A stretch of 64,000 bases of DNA from Patescibacteria group bacterium (GTDB lineage Bacteria; Patescibacteriota; Gracilibacteria; Peribacterales; Peribacteraceae): positions 1 through 64,000 of the forward strand of contig JAHIYH010000031.1 of the NCBI GenBank assembly GCA_018814875.1. Direction: 5' to 3'. Positions 49,486 to 60,128 of the stretch are shown one piece after another. A program made the translations under genes and the position numbers. Within the stretch, counting starts at the first letter, position 1; every line of letters starts with the position of its first letter. The notes beneath the pieces are model-generated. The model searched no databases. It saw only the letters and a program-made list of their open reading frames with translations, and was not told the DNA's origin.

Positions 49486-50931
49486 ATGGATAACTCTAAA
49501 ACATCAGATGTACTCGTATTGGGGGCCGGTCCTGCTGGCATGGCGGCTGCGCTGGAGCTTTCTAGGAGAGGGAAGCGTGTTACAGTAATCGAGAAAGATT
49601 CTCAGGTAGGAGGATTGGCAAAGACATATATATTCTCCGAGCCAGAAGGAGTGTTTAGAACAGATAACGGGCCACATCGTTTCTTCAGCAAAAATAAGTA
49701 TCTCTACGACATGATCGGAGATTTGCTTGGTGAAAAATGGACTCAGGTCCCACGTCTTACGCGCTTCTTTGTTGGTGGAAAATTTTATTTCTATCCAGTT
49801 CGATTTAAAAATGTTCTAGGACAGATGGGTTTTATCAAAGCGTTTAGAGTTTTGTTTGATTATGTGATTGAACATATACGTGCACGTATTAAGCCTCGCA
49901 AAATGAATTCATTTGAAGATTTTGCTGTATCACGCTTTGGTCGCACGCTTGCAGAGTTTAATATGATCAATTACACCGAGAAGATCTGGGGAATTCCGGC
50001 GAGCGAGATCAATAAAGATTGGGCATCGCAACGTATTGCTGGATTAAGTTTGTTTTCTGCGATCAAGAAAATGATTTTTAAAAAAGGAGGACCTAAGTCG
50101 CTTGTTGATACGTTCTATTACCCAAGTCTTGGAGCCGGACTCGTCTATGAGGGAATGAAGAAGAAAATTGAAGAGAATGGCGGTCAGGTTTTGCTCAATG
50201 CAGAGCCAATTTCTGTGAAGCACGAGAATGGTCGTGCAACTCAGGTAGAAGTTAAAACTCAGCAAGGAACTAAGTTATTCTCTCCACAAGCAGTCATAAG
50301 TTCGATTCCTATCTCGCGCGAGATAGAGCTATTTGATCCTGTTGTTCCAAACGAAGTCCGTGATGCTGCGGGTAAACTGAGATTTCGTGCGCAGGTCTAC
50401 CTCTTCCTCACGATTGATAAAGAAAAAGTAACAGATGATAACTGGGTGTACTTTCCGGATAAGGAAGTTCCATTCGGACGAATTTCAGAAATGAAAAACT
50501 TTAGTAAAGAGATGAGTCCGTCGGATAAGACATCGCTCTTCGTTGAGTTTTTCTGTTTCGAAGGCGACGAGATCTGGAATGCGAACAAAGATCAGCTTTT
50601 TGATATGACAATGGAGTGGTTGGAGAAACTTAAGTTCCTAAAAAAAGAGGAAGTTTTGAATATTCATTACATCAAGAAGCCGAACGCTTATCCTCTCTAC
50701 GATTTAGAATACAAAGAGCGCGTATCAACTGTTCTTAATTGGATGGACTCGTTTGAAAACTTCTTTGCGATTGGTAGGCCAGGAAGATTCCGTTACACGA
50801 ATCAGGATCACTCGCTCGAGATGGGAATACTAGCAGCGCGAAGTGTGTTGGAAGGGAAGCGGTACGAAGTTGATTCTGTAGGATCTGGCAAAGAGTACTT
50901 TGAGCAGGGGTATATACCAAATGAAAAATGA
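49486..50931 (+). CDS. FAD/NAD(P)-binding oxidoreductase (amine-oxidase / UGM-like)
   Basis: VLVLGAGPAGMAAALELSRRGKRVTVIEKDSQVGGLAKT; IGRPGRFRYTNQDHSLEMG. Confidence 0.88.
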   Translation: MDNSKTSDVLVLGAGPAGMAAALELSRRGKRVTVIEKDSQVGGLAKTYIFSEPEGVFRTDNGPHRFFSKNKYLYDMIGDLLGEKWTQVPRLTRFFVGGKFYFYPVRFKNVLGQMGFIKAFRVLFDYVIEHIRARIKPRKMNSFEDFAVSRFGRTLAEFNMINYTEKIWGIPASEINKDWASQRIAGLSLFSAIKKMIFKKGGPKSLVDTFYYPSLGAGLVYEGMKKKIEENGGQVLLNAEPISVKHENGRATQVEVKTQQGTKLFSPQAVISSIPISREIELFDPVVPNEVRDAAGKLRFRAQVYLFLTIDKEKVTDDNWVYFPDKEVPFGRISEMKNFSKEMSPSDKTSLFVEFFCFEGDEIWNANKDQLFDMTMEWLEKLKFLKKEEVLNIHYIKKPNAYPLYDLEYKERVSTVLNWMDSFENFFAIGRPGRFRYTNQDHSLEMGILAARSVLEGKRYEVDSVGSGKEYFEQGYIPNEK

Positions 50932-50950
50932 ATAATGAAAAATGAATAAT
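50921..50950. repeat. Direct word repeat, two GAAAAATGAATAAT units
   Basis: atgaaaaatgaataatgaaaaatgaataat; contains the stop codon of the upstream CDS. Confidence 0.8.
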
Positions 50951-50968
50951 TACTGATGGCTGTGCTAT

Positions 50969-51238
50969 TTATAGTAATCGCAATACCTGTTTTACTAATG
51001 GATCTTGTGATAGAGAAAGTCTATAGCTCACAAAAAGCCCTCTCTTTTTCATTTTAACAATGCCTGCGAGTGCGAGTAGCCGAAGATGTTTTGATGTTGC
51101 TTGCAGTTTTAGACCTATTTCTTCCGCAATTTCGTTCACTGTTGCATGTTGGTTCTCTTACAAGAAGAGGAGTATGTGTAGTCGCTTCTGACTTGCAAGA
51201 ATCTTAAGGAGACGCTCTTGAGATTGTAAATCTTTCAT
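50969..51238 (-). pseudogene. ArsR-family HTH regulator interrupted by an in-frame TAA
   Basis: Minus strand: MKDLQSQERLLKILASQKRLHILLFL*ENQHATVNEIAEEIGLKLQATSKHLRLLALAGIVKMKKRGLFVSYRLSLSQDPLVKQVLRLL*; internal stop at 51160-51158. Confidence 0.8.
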
Positions 51239-51266
51239 AAGTACTCTCTCTTGAGCATAATATTAG

Positions 51267-51290
51267 TAAACTAGTTGCGCAACTAGTTTA
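51267..51290. promoter_or_regulatory. 24-bp perfect palindrome, candidate operator upstream of the ArsR-like pseudogene
   Basis: TAAACTAGTTGCGCAACTAGTTTA is identical to its reverse complement; 29 bp upstream of the ATG. Confidence 0.7.
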
Positions 51291-51447
51291 TTACTTTGCT
51301 CAAGAAATACTTAACCGCATACCATTTCTAAGTTCCTACTGCCGATAGTTCTACTGCCGATTAATACTTAAAGAGCATATGCAGTAATGTATTTCTCTAC
51401 TCTTTATGGGTTCCTCAAAAGCTCAGGATTCACTATGATTCAACTAT

Positions 51448-53091
51448 ATGCGTACTTCTTGGCGTTGGCCGATCATCCTTGGCGTGAGTTCGATTGTTAT
51501 TGCTGTGTTTATGCAAGTGCCGCAATTCTTGCATCAAATACATCCTGATTCTAAAGGCGTATTAGTTACATTGAATTCTGATGAGCATTACTACTTGGCG
51601 CGTGTGCAGGAAGCACTTTCAGGTCGTGGGGAACAGGCATCTGAGGCATTTGTGGGAGATCCAGATATTGTGGGTACACAGCTTGCACTAATCGAGCGCT
51701 TGTATGGTGTACTTTTCTATTGGACAGGATTAAGAGCTTCTGGCGTGTTTCAAGTAATGGACAGCGTTCTGCCCGTTCTTATTTTCCTTGGGCTCTTTTT
51801 CTTCTTTCAACTCTGTGGATTTACACGCAAGCAGGCGTTATTTGGAGCGATACTTTTTGTTGTTATAGAAGCATATAACTTAAACAGACCGATTCACATG
51901 CGTGCGAGTTTCTTTGCAATGCTCATGACACTTATTTGTATTGCAGCTGGGATTACTCGTCGTCGATCGTTTGGTATTCTTGGCGGAGTTCTTTTGGGTG
52001 TACTCATTGGAGTTTATTTCTGGAGTTGGAGTTTTGCGTGGTTGTGGTGGGGGATTTATTTTGTGTGGGAATTGGGGGAGTTTGTTTGGCAACGTAGGGT
52101 GTTGGGCGTGGGGCGTGGGGCATTGGGAATATGGAAAAAGCTTCTGATTATTGGAGTGGTCGGGCTTGTTGCAGCACTTCCGTTCATATGGAATCTCTAC
52201 TCGGTGATGCAGCATCCGCTCTCTGAGTACGGGGTTTTCCGCAGTGGAATGCATCCTTCGCGTATGCCTGAATCATGGATATACAGCGCATTGTTTGCAG
52301 TAATGACCGTAGGTGTACTCATGACGGTTAGAAAAAGATATGAACAGTTACGTCCGTACCGCGCTGGAATTGTGACAGTTTTGACGGCATTTGGGTTCAT
52401 GAATCAGCAGGTTATTCATGGGACAATATTTATGTTTGTGTCTCATTCCATATTCTCTCTCCTTCTTGCTCCGATAGTGGTGTTACTACTTGCATGGACA
52501 CTCAGAACTAAGTGGATGATCATTGCAGCCTTAGCAGCTTGTATATATCTCGCAGGAATAGGATATGACGGAAGGTACGTGCTAGGTCAGTGGACTGTGA
52601 TACCTGGGCGATTCGCAGATCAGCACTTTGCCACATTGTTGCCAGTTTTGGATGAGCTCCCGCGCGTACGTATTTTGTCTGACCCCGATAGTACAGCGTT
52701 CATTGCGAGTTATACTCATCATGATGTTGTGTATTCCATTTATCTAAAGAACGTTCTAATGACTCATAAGGAGATTGCAGAGCGCTTCTGTACTTTGCAG
52801 ATTCCCACAAATCCCGATGATTGTGACTTTGAAAACATAGATCACCTAATTCATCCGGAAGCAAATGCAGTGTTTGGTGATCCAAGTATTAGGGAGAATG
52901 AACTTAAATTAATTAATGAAGCGTGTGCAGAAGCCGATCGTGATCCGGCAGCATTTCTCAAAAAATTCGATGTGCAGTATGTATTGTGGGATGAAAAGAG
53001 GCAGCCAGATTGGGATTTGAGGCGATTTCGTGTTCCTTTAGAAAAAGTGGTACAAGGAGAAGGGTGGTCGTTGTGGGGGATCGACAGTTAA
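51448..53091 (+). CDS. GT-C-like multi-TM membrane protein
   Basis: 547 aa; LNSDEHYYLARVQEALSGR after first TM, many hydrophobic helices. Confidence 0.75.
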   Translation: MRTSWRWPIILGVSSIVIAVFMQVPQFLHQIHPDSKGVLVTLNSDEHYYLARVQEALSGRGEQASEAFVGDPDIVGTQLALIERLYGVLFYWTGLRASGVFQVMDSVLPVLIFLGLFFFFQLCGFTRKQALFGAILFVVIEAYNLNRPIHMRASFFAMLMTLICIAAGITRRRSFGILGGVLLGVLIGVYFWSWSFAWLWWGIYFVWELGEFVWQRRVLGVGRGALGIWKKLLIIGVVGLVAALPFIWNLYSVMQHPLSEYGVFRSGMHPSRMPESWIYSALFAVMTVGVLMTVRKRYEQLRPYRAGIVTVLTAFGFMNQQVIHGTIFMFVSHSIFSLLLAPIVVLLLAWTLRTKWMIIAALAACIYLAGIGYDGRYVLGQWTVIPGRFADQHFATLLPVLDELPRVRILSDPDSTAFIASYTHHDVVYSIYLKNVLMTHKEIAERFCTLQIPTNPDDCDFENIDHLIHPEANAVFGDPSIRENELKLINEACAEADRDPAAFLKKFDVQYVLWDEKRQPDWDLRRFRVPLEKVVQGEGWSLWGIDS

Positions 53092-53107
53092 CAGTTAACA
53101 ATTAACA
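53084..53107. repeat. Word repeat (CAGTTAA/CAATTAA)
   Basis: acagttaacagttaacaattaaca; contains the stop codon of the 51448-53091 CDS. Confidence 0.8.
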
Positions 53108-53121
53108 AAATTACTAACAAG

Positions 53122-54027
53122 CTAATTGCTATTGTACCATTCAACAGTCTTCTTAATTCCCTCATCAAATGGCGTCAGTGGCTCGTAACCAAGCAGCTTC
53201 TTCGCCTTAGAGATATCTGCGATGTACTGAATTACTTCACCAGGACGATTGTCTTGGATGTCTATTTCGGAATCGCTTCCATGAAGCTCTTTCAGGACTT
53301 CTGCGAGACGAACAATAGTAGTTGCATCCCCAAATGCCAGATTGATTGTCTCGTTCTTTGCATCATCAAATTTTTCTACTGCAAGTATCAGGCCATTTAC
53401 TGTGTCGTCGATATATGTAAAGTCGAGACACTTATCTTTGCCAAATATAGTCATTGTCTCATTCGCTTTTGCTTGTCTGATAAAGAGGGGGATTACGCGA
53501 TCAGAATCGTCATACATTCCGTAGACATTAGAGAGCCGGAACACGATTCCATCAATTCCATAACAACGCCAGTAGGCTTTCATTAGTGCCTCGCCTCCAA
53601 TCTTGCTAGCTGTATATGCACTCTCGCAGTTATCTACACGCATCATGTCTTCGGTATGTGGGTCATTTGTATCATTACCATATGTTTCTCTTGATGATGT
53701 GAAGATGAAACGTTTGATATTATTCTTCCGTGCAAATTCAAGAGTGTTGTAGGTAGAAATGAAATTATCTCGAGCCATATCCGGTTCTTTTACAAGTTCA
53801 TAAACACGCGCGTTGGCAGCCAAATGTATGATTATATCTATGTCTTTGGGCAGTTTGTCGAGTTGAGATTCGTCTCTCAGGTCAACAATTGTCGTTATTT
53901 GGTCGATATTACTCTGCCACTTATTTGGCTTCCAATCTGCACCAATAACCTCGTAGCCCTTTTCTATGAGCTTTTCGCATAAGCGTGTGCCAATCGTTCC
54001 AGAGGAACCAGTAACGAGGATTTTCAT
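53122..54027 (-). CDS. NAD-dependent epimerase/dehydratase
   Basis: ILVTGSSGTIGTRLCEKLIEKGYEVIGAD, AYTASKIGGEALMKAY. Confidence 0.92.
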   Translation of the reverse strand: MKILVTGSSGTIGTRLCEKLIEKGYEVIGADWKPNKWQSNIDQITTIVDLRDESQLDKLPKDIDIIIHLAANARVYELVKEPDMARDNFISTYNTLEFARKNNIKRFIFTSSRETYGNDTNDPHTEDMMRVDNCESAYTASKIGGEALMKAYWRCYGIDGIVFRLSNVYGMYDDSDRVIPLFIRQAKANETMTIFGKDKCLDFTYIDDTVNGLILAVEKFDDAKNETINLAFGDATTIVRLAEVLKELHGSDSEIDIQDNRPGEVIQYIADISKAKKLLGYEPLTPFDEGIKKTVEWYNSN

Positions 54028-54045
54028 CCCAGCTATCCTAGAGGA

Positions 54046-54069
54046 AAATCACAAATACCAAATCACAAA
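54046..54069. repeat. Word repeat (AAATCACAAATACC)
   Basis: aaatcacaaataccaaatcacaaa. Confidence 0.6.
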
Positions 54070-54349
54070 ACTCAATAAAATATCAAAGCTCAGCGTTTTA
54101 GGATTTGGATCTTATACCAATTCCATTTCGAAACCGCACAAATATCCATTCAGCCCATATCTGCGATTAATGCGCCGCCTGCCCCTCGTAGCCAAGCCTG
54201 CCGGCCATAGCCCAGAAGCGACGGCTGGAGGCGAAGTGGGGAAGCTTTCTTTCAAGTCAAAAACTGTGAATTAATATTATGTGGAGTTAATAATATTTTG
54301 AAAGCGAAGGCGTATTACTCATAATCATTTCCCATGCTACTCTCAACAC

Positions 54350-56236
<1,887 letters not shown>

Positions 56237-56246
<10 letters not shown>

Positions 56247-57538
56247 TCAGCAATCACGATCCGAGCATCTTCATACAAAACTTTCATTTTAGGTGGGTCA
56301 GGCAGTTTATCTTTCTTGAGAATTATAAATGTTCCATTTACTCCTTCTAAGTTCATAAATCGTCCGACATGTAACCGTGGTTCTAAGTACCAACGTAAAT
56401 GATGGCCGGGGTAACCAAGTACATATACTTCTTCTGTGTTTTTGAGTATCTCATTAATTTTATTAGTGTGAGTATTCCAATAGGGATCGTTTGTATAGAG
56501 ATGATGTGCAAATGGGGCGAGTGTGTGTGGTCCAAGAAAAAGGAAGGTTGTGATAGTAAGAGAGATGATACTGAGTGTGCGAAGCGTTGGAGTCAGACGC
56601 ATTAGTAATACAGCAATCGGAAGCGCAAGAAGAATCAGATGCGTTGAATAGTATTCGTGCGCAGGTCCCAGTAGGAAGCCAGTGAGAATTATAGTCGCGA
56701 GTAGTGTCCATACAGGCCACGGCAATGCGCGAAACCATCGCAAACTTATAAGTGAGAAGATGGCAAATAGTGTTAGTAGATGCCACCACGTAAAAACAAG
56801 TTCGGAAATTCTTTGAACAAATCCCGAAAGTCCGTACATATTACCTCCGTACAGAAGAACAGTCGCAAGTACGCCAGGATGTGTAAGGAAAAATAGTCCA
56901 ACAGGAATAAGACTCAAGAGAAGTATCCATGCAACTTCATCACGCACAATCGCTTTACGTTTTTCGATGAGCAATCCAAAGAGAAGTAAAACCGGAAAAA
57001 CAAGCCCTTGAGATTTCATGAACGATGCGGCGACACTTGCGATGAATAGCCCGATGAGCCACATAAATGCGCCTGTTTCCACCTTCGCTGCAGCTTCGGC
57101 GGGCCCGCGCCTGTTCACTGACTCGTTGGCCTTGATGTAACAGAGGAGTGTGAGTAGCCATGCAAAGCATAGGTAAATGCTTGGATAGGCGAGACGAGAG
57201 AAGAGGATATGACTTGGGAATAGTGCTGCGATAGCAGTCGCCAGAAGTGCCGATCGTTTTTCGAAGAAATTACGGGCCAATACATAGAACAATGGAATGG
57301 TTGCTATCCCCATTGCTACAGAAACACCGCGTGCGACGATTGTTTCAAATCCAAATATGCTCTGCACTGCAACAATCATCTGCATTGCAAGTGGAGTCCA
57401 TGCGGCAGACTTGCCCAGAGCGAGTTGCACTTCATCAGTGAGCATATCAGGCAGGCCAACGTCGGTCATTCTTAGAATGATTCCAAGTAAGATCAAAAGC
57501 CAAAGGAAGATGTCACTTCGGATACGCATCATAGACAT
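56237..57538 (-). CDS. GT-C-like multi-TM glycosyltransferase (ArnT/GT39-like)
   Basis: 433 aa; MLTDEVQLALGKSAAW, many TM helices. Confidence 0.75.
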
Positions 57539-57807
57539 GTGGTAATAAATTCTTTTTCTCCAAATTCAAAACGTGATCGATATTGGTGAGTCCAGTGGTA
57601 GCACACCTTTCCTTCTTCTTTTGAAATTGAATCAAGTTCTGTATTCACCATCCAAAATCCTTGTTTTCGCATCTCTTCAATTGCAAGTGGAGCCTTTTCT
57701 CTCACTTCACTATCTAGAAATGGGAGCATGCCTGGCATTAGTATAAGCGAGGGGATGCTAATGAACAGAGTCAATATTGAGCAGATGATGATGGCGCGAT
57801 TATTCAT
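57529..57807 (-). CDS. Small membrane-anchored hypothetical protein (about 92 aa)
   Basis: MNNRAIIICSILTLFISIPSLILMPGMLPF; start refined from 58029 because the upstream part overlaps the divergent GT2 gene. Confidence 0.5.
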   Translation of the reverse strand: MNNRAIIICSILTLFISIPSLILMPGMLPFLDSEVREKAPLAIEEMRKQGFWMVNTELDSISKEEGKVCYHWTHQYRSRFEFGEKEFITTCL

Positions 57808-57837
57808 CGCAATTATTGTATTCTTTATATATTGAAT

Positions 57838-57895
57838 CCGGAATTTGATTATTCGAATAATGGAATAATCGAATATTCTATTATTCGAATTCCGC
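57838..57895. repeat. Word-repeat hairpin (ATTATTCGAATAAT words)
   Basis: ccggaatttgattattcgaataatggaataatcgaatattctattattcgaattccg. Confidence 0.8.
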
Positions 57896-57913
57896 ATTTC
57901 TGATATTAGGTTT

Positions 57914-59017
57914 ATGATTTTCACAATGATTTCTCTTATATTACCAACGTACAACGAAGCAGAGAACATTCCTGAGCTTCTTCCTAAGATTGAGGAGATC
58001 TTATCGGGCATTCCGCACGAAATTATCATTGTGGATGATGATTCTCCTGATAAAACGTGGCAGGTGGCGTTGGATCTTTCTCAGAATAAAGAAGATGTGC
58101 ACGTTATTCGTAGAGTTGATAAACGAGGGCTTTCCTCTGCAGTCATTGATGGGTTCCTTGCAGCTAAGGGAGATGTATTTGCAGTAATGGATGCGGATGG
58201 GCAGCACGATATGGAATTACTTCCAAAGTTGTACGTAGCAGTTAAGGAAAACAATGGCCTCGCAATTGGATCAAGATATATTGAAGGCGGAAGCGTAGGC
58301 GGTTGGGATGAACGAAGACACTTTTTGAGCAAGATTGCGACAAAGATGGCATTGCATATTTGCAGTGTAAAAGTAAAAGATCCGATGAGTGGATTTTTTG
58401 CACTTGATCGCAAAGTATTTGAAGAAGTTTTACCAAGATTAAATCCAAAGGGATTCAAAATCCTTCTCGACTTACTCGTGCATGTCCCCAAAGAAACCAA
58501 AGCTACGGAAACACCTTACACATTCGGTGTTCGTCAATTAGGAAAGAGCAAACTCTCTTGGAAAGTGCAGATAGAATTTTTGGAATATCTTTACGATGTG
58601 ACTGTAGGAAGATTCATTCCGCTGACATTCGTAAAGTTCTGCATTGTTGGAACATTTGGAGTTTTTGTTCACTTGATAGCGTACGGTGTTATCTCTCGTT
58701 CCATCATGGATGGGGATCCACTGACGATCGGAGGGTTCTCATTTGCAGTAATTGGAGCCACAGAAATTGCAATTATCTTCAATTATCTGCTGAATAACTC
58801 CTGGACATTTGCACATCAAAAGTTACGAGGAACATCAGCAATAGTTGGTTTCTTCAAATACAACGTTGCATGCTCGTTTGGGGCACTGGCAAATTGGGCG
58901 GTTAGTGCTTATCTCTTCTCGATTGGGTGGATTGATTTTCTGGCGGTCTTCACAGGAGCAATTGTTGGAGTTATGTGGAACTACACGATGAATAGGATGT
59001 TTACTTGGCGAAAGTAG
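57914..59017 (+). CDS. GT2 (DPM1-like) fused to a GtrA domain
   Basis: SLILPTYNEAENIPELLPK, IIIVDDDSPDKTWQVA, AVMDADGQHDMELLPKL, then C-terminal four-TM GtrA (FVKFCIVGTFGVFVHLIAYG ... NYTMNRMFTWRK). Confidence 0.93.
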   Translation: MIFTMISLILPTYNEAENIPELLPKIEEILSGIPHEIIIVDDDSPDKTWQVALDLSQNKEDVHVIRRVDKRGLSSAVIDGFLAAKGDVFAVMDADGQHDMELLPKLYVAVKENNGLAIGSRYIEGGSVGGWDERRHFLSKIATKMALHICSVKVKDPMSGFFALDRKVFEEVLPRLNPKGFKILLDLLVHVPKETKATETPYTFGVRQLGKSKLSWKVQIEFLEYLYDVTVGRFIPLTFVKFCIVGTFGVFVHLIAYGVISRSIMDGDPLTIGGFSFAVIGATEIAIIFNYLLNNSWTFAHQKLRGTSAIVGFFKYNVACSFGALANWAVSAYLFSIGWIDFLAVFTGAIVGVMWNYTMNRMFTWRK

Positions 59018-59098
59018 TATTTCGTATTTCGTATCTCGTATTTCGTATCTAGCATGGCCTTTAGACCGAAATACTAAATACTAGATACTAAATACGAT
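59015..59098. repeat. Word-repeat hairpin (GTATTTC / TAGTATTTAGTATC words)
   Basis: agtatttcgtatttcgtatctcgtatttcgtatcta ... ccgaaatactaaatactagatactaaatacgata; contains the stop codon of the 59088-60035 CDS. Confidence 0.85.
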
Positions 59099-60035
59099 AG
59101 TACTCGCGGTACCATTCCACAAACTTAGGCACTCCATCCTTAATTTGTGTCTTAGGTTCGTATCCAAGATCTCTCTTTGCCTTGGAGACATCCGCAAGAC
59201 TTGCTCGCACATCTCCTTTCTGCATTGGCATAAAGTTCTTCTGAGCCTCTTTTCCACATGCTTCTTCGATTGTTGTGATGAAGTCCATGAGCTCTTCTTG
59301 TCTTCCAGAGCCTAAGTTGTATGCCTCCTCCTCAGCATTGTTATCGATTGCTCCGATTGTGCCTGCAACAATATCTTCAACAAAAGTGAAGTCGCGTTGC
59401 ATTTTTCCTTCGCCGAATACGTTAATGGGTTTGTCGTTCAGAATTGCATCTGTAAATAGGAAGAGTGCCATGTCTGGGCGCCCCCATGGTCCGTAAACCG
59501 TGAAGAATCGAAGTCCTGTAACAGGAATTCCATACAGGTGATGGTATGTATGGGCCATTAGTTCATTGTTTTTCTTGGTCATGCCGTAGAGTGCCAGCTG
59601 ACTATCTGTTCGATCATCTTCGCTTGATGGTAGCTTCTTGTTATCACCATAAATAGAACTTGAAGAAGCGTAGATAAAACCGGGGATTTCTTGCATGCGT
59701 GCCTCATCTATCATCTCGAATGTTCCTTGGATATTATTCAGAATAAATTCATCTGGATGCTCAAACGAGTAGCGCACTCCGGCGAGTGCAGCTAAGTGGC
59801 ACACACGATCTACTCCTTTCATAGCTCCACGTACTGTCTTGCGGTCTGTAATATCTCCACGTACGAGTGTGAATCCTTTTACTCCTTCCAACTGTTTGAT
59901 TCTGTCCTCTTTAAGCTGAGGATCGTAGTAGGGATTGAAGTTATCTATTCCGATTACTTCATCACCACGTGCGAGTAGAACTTTCGCCGTATGGAAGCCA
60001 ATGAACCCTGCCGCTCCTGTTAGTAGAATCTTCAT
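59088..60035 (-). CDS. NAD-dependent epimerase (UDP-glucuronate 4-epimerase-like)
   Basis: ILLTGAAGFIGFHTAKVLLARGDEVIGIDNFNPYYDPQLK, GVRYSFEHPDEF, VYGPWGRPDMALFLF. Confidence 0.93.
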   Translation of the reverse strand: MKILLTGAAGFIGFHTAKVLLARGDEVIGIDNFNPYYDPQLKEDRIKQLEGVKGFTLVRGDITDRKTVRGAMKGVDRVCHLAALAGVRYSFEHPDEFILNNIQGTFEMIDEARMQEIPGFIYASSSSIYGDNKKLPSSEDDRTDSQLALYGMTKKNNELMAHTYHHLYGIPVTGLRFFTVYGPWGRPDMALFLFTDAILNDKPINVFGEGKMQRDFTFVEDIVAGTIGAIDNNAEEEAYNLGSGRQEELMDFITTIEEACGKEAQKNFMPMQKGDVRASLADVSKAKRDLGYEPKTQIKDGVPKFVEWYREYYRI

Positions 60036-60127
60036 TAGTTTCTAGTTTATTAGTTTTTAGTTTTTAGTTACACCGTTTTTGCTCCTTTTTAGTAAACTAG
60101 GAACCAGAAACTAGCTAACCAGAAACT
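60035..60127. repeat. Word-repeat hairpin (CTAGTTT/TTAGTTTTTAG words)
   Basis: tagtttctagtttattagtttttagtttttagtt ... agtaaactaggaaccagaaactagctaaccagaaactg. Confidence 0.8.
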
Positions 60128-60128
60128 G

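Noticed and set aside
50969-51238. Deliberate recoding (stop readthrough) of the ArsR-like gene
   Set aside because: One TAA with no visible readthrough signal; a simple nonsense mutation is the more economical reading, so it is listed as a pseudogene.
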